From JBFHDX01 sp041584475 (GTDB lineage Bacteria > Pseudomonadota > Alphaproteobacteria > UBA8366 > JADFVY01): a stretch of 64,000 nucleotides of DNA. The stretch is taken from positions 1 to 64,000 of the forward strand of contig JBFHDX010000001.1 of the NCBI GenBank assembly GCA_041584475.1, in the 5' to 3' direction. The notes under the pieces are model-generated. The model was given only the letters and a program-made list of their open reading frames with translations, had not been told where the DNA came from and searched no databases. Shown here in pieces: positions 57,679 through 64,000 of this stretch (positions within the stretch are counted from its first letter, which is position 1; each line of letters begins with the position of its first letter). A program made the translations under genes and the position numbers.

Positions 57679-58278
57679 TCACTGGTAGTCGACCGTGATC
57701 GGAAAGATCCCGCTGTAAGTGCCGGCCGCCTGGCCGGCCGCGACCTGCAGGGTCGCGCCAACGGTAATCGTGGCGTTGCCGTTGACGTCGAATACCCCGG
57801 CCAAGGGGGGATTCGACGTGAAACCGTTCAGCGTCATGGTATTGGCGCCGGATGTCAGCGTTATCGACGCCGGCAGGGTGATCGAATAGGGGGACAAAGC
57901 GTTCCCGGTGACATTGAACATGGCGGCGTTGCTGATACCGCCGAAATCATAAACACCGCCGGTCACCGTTTTGGTCCCGGTGACCGGGTTGACCGTTGCC
58001 GTACCGGCCGAGTTGCCGTCTCCGGCCAATGTGCCGAATTCCAGATTCTGGACCACCGTGATGGTGATTGGCGGGCCACCAATGTGGCCGGGCTTGTGGT
58101 GGCCTATCGCCGGGTCTTGCGAATCCACGAGAAACGCTCCTGTGAGCACGATCGCCGTGCATACCCAGCGTGCCGCACGGCTGTGTCGGCCTGCAGTGCG
58201 AGCGAGCAGAGCGCCGCTCCGATCTGCCGGAACGTCGCTTCGCGTCTCACGGTTACCGGTGCAAAGCACCTCGCTCAT
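57679..58278 (-). CDS. DUF4402-family pilus subunit 1
   Basis: A 199-residue protein clearly related to subunit 2: VVQNLEFGTLAGDGNS, AMFNVTGNALSPYSITLPASITLTSGANTMTLNGF, and AAGTYSGIFPITVDYQ. The N-terminus is long and polar before the hydrophobic stretch WVCTAIVLTGAFLVDSQ, so either the leader has a long n-region or translation starts later. The mature start is His-rich (IGHHKPGHIGG), unusual in the family. The ATG has AGGGG upstream. It has its own sigma-54-type promoter. Confidence 0.75.
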   Translation of the reverse strand: MSEVLCTGNRETRSDVPADRSGALLARTAGRHSRAARWVCTAIVLTGAFLVDSQDPAIGHHKPGHIGGPPITITVVQNLEFGTLAGDGNSAGTATVNPVTGTKTVTGGVYDFGGISNAAMFNVTGNALSPYSITLPASITLTSGANTMTLNGFTSNPPLAGVFDVNGNATITVGATLQVAAGQAAGTYSGIFPITVDYQ

Positions 58279-58750
58279 CTTCCATACCCCTGGTCAGCCA
58301 AACCGATGGCTGTCCGGTACCATGCAAATGCGATGCCAAATCGGCCCGACTGCTATTCGCATCGCAAAACGAATATTCGGCACGAGAAATCCCAGTTAAC
58401 TTATACAAACAGAAAGTAAAAATTCGCTTAAGTGGGGACTCTTCTTAAATTGCATATCCGGCAAGGAGAACACTTATTTGGGGAAACGGAATAACGATTC
58501 GAATGCAATCTCTGATTACTTTGTAGAAACGATATGCCCTCATTGCGATAATTAACTTGCCGTGTTCTTGGCGGAATGTTTCCGGCGATTACGGACAGAT
58601 CCAGCTTGATCGGCCCGGCTTTTCCCACTACCAGTGCGCCGCGGCACCGGACGATCGGGCGGGGCGGGTCCTTCGCCGGAAGGGCGGCTTGCCGGCCCGA
58701 GAGACCGGGACGACCGCGCACAGGAGGGAACGGGACGGGGCGGGTCCGGC
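58279..58750. other. Divergent region between pilin 1 and livG
   Basis: 472 bp, strongly AT-rich from 58330 to 58570 and GC-rich after that. It holds the pilin 1 sigma-54 element (58323-58339) and the palindrome CGAATATTCG (58370-58379). The livG promoter must lie here but is not obvious. From 58634 the frame is open into livG, so a longer livG start cannot be ruled out. Confidence 0.5.
58323..58339 (-). promoter_or_regulatory. Sigma-54 promoter of pilin 1
   Basis: The reverse strand reads TTGGCATCGCATTTGCA: -24 TTGGCAT, correct spacing, and -12 TTGCA. Within the core TGGCAC-N5-TTGCW it differs only by T for C at the end of TGGCAC. The start would be near 58312, about 34 bases before the ATG. 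Confidence 0.65.
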
Positions 58751-59578
58751 TTGGCACAGGCTCAACAGGCGGCGGCGCAGGCGCCACGGGCGGATCCGAT
58801 CCTGCGCGTGCGGGACGTCGGCAAGCGGTTCGGCGGCGTTCGCGCGGTCGACGGCTGCGGTTTCGACGTTCGCCGCGGCTCGATCACCGGACTGATCGGC
58901 CCCAACGGCGCCGGCAAGACGACGCTGTTCAACATCATCGCCGGCTTCCTGCGGCCGGATACCGGGGAGATCCTGCTCGACGGCGAGAACGTAACGGGCC
59001 TCGCGCCGCATCAGCTGTTCCGGCGCGGCTTGGTGCGGACGTTCCAGATCCCGCAGGAGTTCCAGCGGCTGACCGTGCTCGACAACCTGATGCTCGTGCC
59101 GCCGGCGCAGCTCGGCGAGAGCCTGCTGGCCTCGTGGTTCCGCTGGGGCAGCGTCTGCGGCGAGCAGGACGACATCCGGCGGCGCGCCGAGGAGGTCCTC
59201 GACTTCCTGCAGCTGACGCCGCTGCGCGACGAGTTCGCCGGCAATCTCTCCGGCGGCCAGAAGAAGCTCCTCGAACTCGGCCGCACGATGATGACGGACG
59301 CGCGCATCGTGCTGCTCGACGAGCCCGGCGCCGGCGTGAACCCGACCCTGATGGCGAAGCTGACCGCGGACATCCGGCGCCTCAACGAAGAGCGGGGCTA
59401 CAGCTTCTGCATCATCGAGCACGACATGGACTTGGTCGCGGCGCTCTGCGACCCCGTCGTCGTGATGGCCGAGGGCCGCGTCCTCACCGAAGGATCGATG
59501 GCCGCGGTGCGCCGCGACGAACGGGTCATCGAGGCCTATTTCGGTGGCGCGCGTGGCGCCGGGGAGGGCACGGGATGA
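58751..59578 (+). CDS. livG: Branched-chain amino acid-type ABC transporter ATPase LivG
   Basis: A 275-residue ATPase. Walker A is GLIGPNGAGKTTLFNIIAG, the Q-loop is in RTFQIPQEF, the signature is NLSGGQKKLLELGRTMM, Walker B is IVLLDEPGAGVNP, and the H-loop is in IIEHDMD. The long loop between Walker A and the signature (GESLLASWFRWGSVCGEQDD) is typical of LivG. The start is uncertain: TTG at 58751 gives a normal length, while a GTG at 58634 would add 39 Gly/Arg-rich residues. It overlaps livF (ATGA). Confidence 0.88.
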   Translation: MAQAQQAAAQAPRADPILRVRDVGKRFGGVRAVDGCGFDVRRGSITGLIGPNGAGKTTLFNIIAGFLRPDTGEILLDGENVTGLAPHQLFRRGLVRTFQIPQEFQRLTVLDNLMLVPPAQLGESLLASWFRWGSVCGEQDDIRRRAEEVLDFLQLTPLRDEFAGNLSGGQKKLLELGRTMMTDARIVLLDEPGAGVNPTLMAKLTADIRRLNEERGYSFCIIEHDMDLVAALCDPVVVMAEGRVLTEGSMAAVRRDERVIEAYFGGARGAGEGTG

Positions 59579-60279
59579 GCCTCCTCGAGATCCGGGGACT
59601 CCATGGCGGATACGGCGGCGCCGATATCCTCAAAGGCATCGACCTGCGCGTCGAGGACGGCGAGATCGTCGTCATCGTCGGCCCCAACGGCGCCGGCAAA
59701 TCGACGGCGATGAAGTCGGTGTTCGGACTGGCGCAGGTGCGCAGCGGCGAGATCCGTTTCGACGGCGCCGGGATCACGCGGCTGCGGCCGGACCGCCTGG
59801 CACGCCTGGGCATCGGCTACGTGCCGCAGGAAAGCAACGTGTTTCCGTCGCTGACCGTGCGGGAGAACCTCGACATGGGCGCCTTCATCCGCCGCGACGA
59901 CATCAGCCCCCAGATCGAGCGCGTGTTCGAAATCTTTCCGCCGCTGCGCGAGAAGCGGTCGCAGCGCGCGGGGGCGCTCTCCGGCGGTCAGCGACAGATG
60001 GTGGCGATGGGCCGTGCGCTCATGCTCGAGCCGCGGCTGCTGCTGCTCGACGAGCCGACCGCTGGCCTCTCGCCGGCCTTTACCGACCTGATCTTCGAGA
60101 AGATCGTCGAGATCAACCGCGCCGGCGTCAGCGTCCTGATGGTCGAGCAGAACGCCCGGCAGGCGCTCGGCATCGCGCACAGGGGCTACGTGCTCGCGCT
60201 CGGCTCGAACCGGTTCGAGGATAGCGGCGCGAACCTGCTCGCCAACCGCGAGGTCGCCGAGATGTTCCTGGGCGGGTAG
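59575..60279 (+). CDS. livF: Branched-chain amino acid-type ABC transporter ATPase LivF
   Basis: A 234-residue ATPase. Walker A is VGPNGAGKSTAMKSVFGL, the Q-loop is in VPQESNVFPSLTV, the signature is ALSGGQRQMVAMGRALM, and Walker B is LLLLDEPTAGLSP. VEQNARQAL carries the switch region, with Q in place of the usual histidine as in other LivF proteins. The ATG lies in the livG stop (ATGA), and livH follows after 10 bp. Confidence 0.93.
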   Translation: MSLLEIRGLHGGYGGADILKGIDLRVEDGEIVVIVGPNGAGKSTAMKSVFGLAQVRSGEIRFDGAGITRLRPDRLARLGIGYVPQESNVFPSLTVRENLDMGAFIRRDDISPQIERVFEIFPPLREKRSQRAGALSGGQRQMVAMGRALMLEPRLLLLDEPTAGLSPAFTDLIFEKIVEINRAGVSVLMVEQNARQALGIAHRGYVLALGSNRFEDSGANLLANREVAEMFLGG

Positions 60280-60289
60280 GGGGCGTCGG

Positions 60290-61153
60290 ATGTTCCAGGA
60301 GTTCGTGCAGCTCGTCGCCTACGGGATCGTGCTCGGCAGCATCCTCTCGCTTGGCGCGATCGGTCTGTCGCTGCTGTTCGGCATCCTGCGCTTCGCCCAT
60401 TTCGCGCACGGCGACGTCATGACCGTGGGCGCCTACATGGCGCTCGCCTTCGTCGCCGGCCTCGGCTTGCCGCTGTGGGCGGCGTTCGGGCTGGCCATCG
60501 TCGGCGGCGCCGGACTGGCCATCGTCATCGACCAGCTCGTCTACCGCCGGCTGCGGCGCACCGCGCCGGTGATCCTGCTGATCGCGTCGGTCGGCGTGGC
60601 GCTGATCCTGCGCAGCCTGGTGCAATTCATCTGGGGTCCGGACACGCAGGTCTTCAGCCAGGAGCTGGAGATGCCGCTGCGCATCGCCGGGATCCGGCTC
60701 AAGCCCTCGCAGCTCAATATCGTCGTCGGCACGATCGTGCTCGTCGTGCTGCTGCACCTGTTCCTGCAGCGCACGCGGATGGGCAAGGCGATGCGGGCGA
60801 TGGCCGACAATCCGGATTTGGCGCGCGTCGTCGGCATCGACACCGAGCGCGTCGTCGTTGCGACCTGGATCATCGGCGCCGCGTTCGCCGTCTCGGCGGG
60901 CATATTCCTCGGCGTCGACACGCGGCTGCAGCCGACGATGGGCTGGCACGTCCTGCTGCCGATCTTCGCGGCGACGATCCTCGGCGGCATCGGCAAGCCC
61001 TACGGCGCCATCGTCGGCGGCATGGTGGTCGGTATCGCATCCGAGCTGTCGACCGCGGCGTTTCCGTCGGTCTACAAGCCGGCCGTCGCGTTCGCGCTGA
61101 TGGTGGCGATGCTCATCGTGCGGCCGACCGGCCTGTTCGGGACGCCGCGCTAG
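60290..61153 (+). CDS. livH: Branched-chain amino acid-type ABC transporter permease LivH
   Basis: A 287-residue permease with about eight hydrophobic segments. The start FQEFVQLVAYGIVLGSILSLGAIGLSLLFGILRFAHFAHGD and the coupling region MGKAMRAMADNPDLARVVGID are LivH signatures. It works with LivM as the membrane channel of the transporter. Confidence 0.93.
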   Translation: MFQEFVQLVAYGIVLGSILSLGAIGLSLLFGILRFAHFAHGDVMTVGAYMALAFVAGLGLPLWAAFGLAIVGGAGLAIVIDQLVYRRLRRTAPVILLIASVGVALILRSLVQFIWGPDTQVFSQELEMPLRIAGIRLKPSQLNIVVGTIVLVVLLHLFLQRTRMGKAMRAMADNPDLARVVGIDTERVVVATWIIGAAFAVSAGIFLGVDTRLQPTMGWHVLLPIFAATILGGIGKPYGAIVGGMVVGIASELSTAAFPSVYKPAVAFALMVAMLIVRPTGLFGTPR

Positions 61154-61172
61154 CGAGGCGGGGAGGAGGGAA

Positions 61173-62174
61173 ATGGCCGATCTGCTCAGTTTCGCCGTCT
61201 TTTTCCTGACGCTCGTCGGGATCTACGCCGTGCTGGCGCTGGCGCTCAACGTGCAGTGGGGTCTCACCGGCCTGTTCAACATCGGTATCGCCGGCTTCTT
61301 CGCCATCGGCGCCTATTCCAGCGCGATCCTGACCACGCCTCCCAGCGCCGCCCATCTCGGCGGGTTCGACCTGCCGATCGCGCTCGGCCTCGCCGCCGGA
61401 ATGGTGCTCAGCGGGGTGATCGCGCTCGGAATCGGAATCGTCACGCTCAGACTTCGTGAGGACTACCTCGCCATCGCGACGATCGGCATCGCCGAGATCA
61501 TCCGCCTGGTGCTCAAGAACGAGGAGTGGCTGACCAACGGCGTGCGCGGCATCGCCGGCATTCCGCGACCATTCGAACATCTCGTCGGCCGCGGCCAGGA
61601 CGTCATCTACCTGCTCATCGTCGGGATGGCGGTCGTCGTCGTCTACCTCGCCATCGAACGTGGCCGGCAGTCGCCGTGGGGGCGCGTGCTGCGGGCGATG
61701 CGCGAGCGCGAGGTGGCGGTCATGGCGGCCGGCAAGGACATCGTCCGCTTCCGCCTAGAGAGCTTCGTGCTCGGCGCCGCCTTCATGGGGCTGGCCGGCG
61801 GGCTGTACGCCCATTTCTTCTCGTTCATCAGTCCCGAGGCGTTCGATCCGATGTACGCGACGTTCCTGGTCTGGGTGATGCTCATCGCCGGCGGCAGCGG
61901 CAACAACCGCGGTGCGATCCTGGGCACGCTGGTGATCTGGACGATCTGGGCCGGCACCGAGTTCCTGACCAATCTCTGGGTACCCGCGGAATACATGACG
62001 CGGGCGGGCAGCATCCGCGTGATGCTGGTCGGCGCACTGCTGCTGGTGATCCTGCTGGTGAGGCCGCAGGGACTGCTGCCGGAATCGCAATTCGTCGCCG
62101 CGACGACGTCACGGCGGCGCCGGGGCGATGGCGGCGCGGCGGCTACGGAGGAGGGCGGTCCCCAGGAGCCGTGA
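61173..62174 (+). CDS. livM: Branched-chain amino acid-type ABC transporter permease LivM
   Basis: A 333-residue permease. Hydrophobic segments start at LLSFAVFFLTLVGIYAVLALALNVQWGLTGLFNIGIAGF, and RLREDYLAIATIGIAEIIRLVLKNE and GRVLRAMREREVAVMAAGKDI are typical of LivM. The C-terminus is a polar, Arg/Gly-rich tail. It is the last gene of the forward livGFHM run and converges with the binding-protein gene. Confidence 0.93.
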   Translation: MADLLSFAVFFLTLVGIYAVLALALNVQWGLTGLFNIGIAGFFAIGAYSSAILTTPPSAAHLGGFDLPIALGLAAGMVLSGVIALGIGIVTLRLREDYLAIATIGIAEIIRLVLKNEEWLTNGVRGIAGIPRPFEHLVGRGQDVIYLLIVGMAVVVVYLAIERGRQSPWGRVLRAMREREVAVMAAGKDIVRFRLESFVLGAAFMGLAGGLYAHFFSFISPEAFDPMYATFLVWVMLIAGGSGNNRGAILGTLVIWTIWAGTEFLTNLWVPAEYMTRAGSIRVMLVGALLLVILLVRPQGLLPESQFVAATTSRRRRGDGGAAATEEGGPQEP

Positions 62175-62238
62175 GCCCGCAGCGGTTGCTACGGGCCCAC
62201 GCGTTGGCACCGGGGCCGTCGGTTCCCGCCTCAGGCGG

Positions 62239-63474
62239 TCACGGCTCGACGATGCGCAGGGTTGTGATCTGGCCGCCCTTGACCGTCCAGACGCCGAACG
62301 TGCCCGGCACGTCGCCAGCCTCGTCGAAGTTCTGGCTGCCCGAGGCGCCGACATAGTCGATGTCGGTGCCGAGGGAGAGCAGCTTCTTCGCGCTCGCCCA
62401 GTCGCCCGGCAGGATCTGCACGCCGGGCGGATTGGCGACCAAGCGCAGGGCGTCGCGGACCTGCGCCCCGTTGGTGCTACCCGCCTTCTCGATGGCGAGC
62501 GCCAGCAGGTAGGTCGCGTCGTAGGCGGTATCGATGTAGGGCACCGGCGGCAGTTCGCCGTATTTGGCCCTGTAGGCGGCGTCGAAGCGCTGCTTCGCGT
62601 CGGTCTCGGGTGCCTCCGGTGAGGTGCCGATCGATCCTTCGAGGTACTTCGCCGGGATCGCCTTGACCATGTCCAGCGACTTCATGCCGTCGGTGAAGAT
62701 GAACTTGCTGAAGAAGCCCTCCTCGATCGCCTGCTTCAGCATCGGCACGCCGTCGCCCGGATAGGCGATCTGGACGAGCGCTTCCGGACCGCCCTTCGCC
62801 GCCTGGGACAGTTCACCACGGTAGCTCGCCTGCTTCTCCTCGTAAGCGATCGACGCGGTGACGCTGCCGCCGAGCTTGGCGAAGCTGGCCGCGAAGGCAT
62901 CCGCGAGGCCCTGGCCGTAATCATTGTTGACGTAGATGATCGCGACCTTGGCGTAGCCTGCGTCGCGCACGACGTCCGCCAGCACGATGCCCTGCAGCGC
63001 GTCGTGCGGGGTCGAGCGGAACAGGAAGTCGTTGTCGTCGAGCGTCGTGATGACCGGCGCGGTCGAGGCGCTGGATATCTGGGGGATGCCGGCAACGCTG
63101 CTGACGCTCTTGGCGACCGGTATCGTGACGCCGCTGGCCAGGGCGCCGACGAAGCCGACCACCTTGTTCGTCGCGATCAGCTGCTTGGCCGCGAGCACGC
63201 CGGCCTGCGGATTCGTCTGCGTATCGCCGACGGCGACGTTGAGGTCGGCACCGAGGACGCCGCCGCCGGCGTTGATCTCGTCGACCGCAAGCTTCACGCC
63301 GTTGAGCGAATGCACGCCGTACTCGCCGAGGGCGCCGGTCATCGGCATCAGCGCGCCGATCGTGACGTTGTTCTGGGCGTGTGCGGGCGCGCTTACGGCG
63401 GCCAGTGCGAGGACGACGGCCGGCGTCAGGGCCGTCATGACCCGTCCGGACCGTCTGCGTAGTGTGCTTTTCAT
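62239..63474 (-). CDS. ABC transporter substrate-binding protein, LivK-like
   Basis: A 411-residue periplasmic binding protein (Peripla_BP_6 type). The signal peptide ends near APAHA. VTIGALMPMTGALGEYGVHSLNGVKLAVDEINAGGG is the usual first-lobe start, and VAIIYVNNDYGQGLADAFAASF marks the second. It faces livM and should serve that transporter. The ligand could be a branched-chain amino acid, an amide or urea-like compound, or an aromatic acid. An independent, opposite-strand binding-protein gene allows higher expression than the permease. Confidence 0.9.
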   Translation of the reverse strand: MKSTLRRRSGRVMTALTPAVVLALAAVSAPAHAQNNVTIGALMPMTGALGEYGVHSLNGVKLAVDEINAGGGVLGADLNVAVGDTQTNPQAGVLAAKQLIATNKVVGFVGALASGVTIPVAKSVSSVAGIPQISSASTAPVITTLDDNDFLFRSTPHDALQGIVLADVVRDAGYAKVAIIYVNNDYGQGLADAFAASFAKLGGSVTASIAYEEKQASYRGELSQAAKGGPEALVQIAYPGDGVPMLKQAIEEGFFSKFIFTDGMKSLDMVKAIPAKYLEGSIGTSPEAPETDAKQRFDAAYRAKYGELPPVPYIDTAYDATYLLALAIEKAGSTNGAQVRDALRLVANPPGVQILPGDWASAKKLLSLGTDIDYVGASGSQNFDEAGDVPGTFGVWTVKGGQITTLRIVEP

Positions 63475-63631
63475 TCAAGCCTCCCTGTATTCGATCGGGT
63501 TATTGCACAGCGAACATGCGAACCTCCATGGCGATGGCCTGCAGAGGTTCGGCACGCCTTCCCGACCGCATGTTCGCATATCCACCCGCGGCGCACCACA
63601 GACCTTGTCGGTCGGGAGACGCTCACGCAGA

Positions 63632-63664
63632 CGGCCCGGTCCGGCTGTTTTCCGGACCGGGCCG
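63632..63664. terminator. Long perfect GC hairpin
   Basis: CGGCCCGGTCCGG and CCGGACCGGGCCG form a perfect 13-bp stem with loop CTGTTTT. It lies 54 bp past the stop of the reverse-strand gene at the window end and upstream of the binding-protein gene. Neither strand has a T-run after the stem, so it may act as an mRNA 3'-end stabilizer or a factor-assisted terminator. Confidence 0.5.
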
Positions 63665-63717
63665 CAAGCAGCCTGGTCAGTGAATGCGTGCTAGATCGGT
63701 ATTCGCAGAGACGCTGT

Positions 63718-64000
63718 TCAGTTCAGCGAGTTCCAGCCGTTCTGGATCAGGTTCGCTTCCTCTTCCGCACTGACGATCGCATCGTCGGACAGCGCGAATA
63801 CCTCCTGCACGGTCGGCAAACTCCGCACGGCGGCCTGGGCCGCGCCAACCGCAGCCCCGTCCGTCGGCGAGGAGACGTCAGCACCCTCGATCGCGTCCAT
63901 GGCGTCCGAGAATTCCGAGTCCTCATTGTCGGCGGCATCGGCGCTGCCGCCGCCCACGTCAGAGCCGCCGGCACCGTTTCCGTTGCTGCCATTCCCGGCG
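63718..64000 (-). CDS. Unknown acidic low-complexity protein (5' part outside the window)
   Basis: The last 93 or so residues of a protein that enters from beyond the window edge. The visible start is Gly/Asn/Ser-rich (AGNGSNGNGAGGSDVGGGSA), then strongly acidic (ADNEDSEFSDAMDAIEG), ending AEEEANLIQNGWNSLN. No domain is recognized. A GTG at 63957 could make a separate 79-residue protein, but the frame stays open to the edge, so a partial gene is more likely. Confidence 0.45.
   Translation of the reverse strand, partial: AGNGSNGNGAGGSDVGGGSADAADNEDSEFSDAMDAIEGADVSSPTDGAAVGAAQAAVRSLPTVQEVFALSDDAIVSAEEEANLIQNGWNSLN

Overview
The window is a GC-rich (about 65 percent), densely coding chromosomal segment of an alphaproteobacterium. 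Gene content (ATP-grasp acyl-CoA ligase, many acyl-CoA enzymes, a LabA/NYN protein, a single bifunctional RSH protein, RpoZ beginning [10 protein letters not shown]) and the order rpoZ-rsh-pdxJ-acpS-lepB-rnc-era-recO-parC point to a Rhodospirillales-like organism. This is inferred from gene order and protein style, not from a database search. No rRNA, tRNA, insertion sequence or CRISPR array was seen.

Layout. 1-7134: a truncated threonine dehydratase, an alpha/beta hydrolase, a haloacid dehalogenase, a soluble lytic transglycosylase, dapA, smpB, a family 5-type uracil-DNA glycosylase and a NYN protein. 7403-20264: a housekeeping superoperon with rpoZ, rsh, a DUF2062 protein, pdxJ, acpS, lepB, rnc, era, recO and parC. 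Many junctions overlap (ATGA or TGATG). A three-gene accessory block sits between era and recO. 20330-26000: bioY, a FadL-type porin, a PA2778/PA2779-type cluster with two tandem PA2779 paralogues, and metZ. 26054-28323: an ornithine cyclodeaminase-like gene coupled to a MATE transporter. 28351-32870: two paralogous copies of a two-gene sensor module, each a small exported molybdopterin-domain-like protein next to a membrane histidine kinase.

33035-39755 is a carnitine-catabolism region. L-carnitine dehydrogenase, a BKACE cleavage enzyme and a betainyl-CoA-type thioesterase make up the oxidative route to glycine betaine. A CaiD-like dehydratase, an acyl-CoA dehydrogenase and an ADP-forming acyl-CoA ligase sit in the same strand run. 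39752-51027 holds lipid and acyl-CoA genes: an HSL-type esterase, a persulfide-dioxygenase-like metallohydrolase, a MerR regulator with a LiuR-like operator, a fadA/fadN/fadE-like beta-oxidation operon, an SCP2 protein and a FadD-type ligase. A patatin follows.

52300-58339 is the most interesting region: an unusual chaperone-usher pilus cluster. It has a predicted lipoprotein usher-like barrel, a PapD-like chaperone and three small exported subunits, two of them clearly DUF4402-like. Each transcription unit is preceded by a sigma-54-type -24/-12 element. Two of these match the consensus well, and one also has an IHF consensus site and an upstream inverted repeat. The window closes with a branched-chain-amino-acid-type ABC transporter (livG, livF, livH, livM and a convergent binding protein) and the end of an acidic, low-complexity unknown protein.
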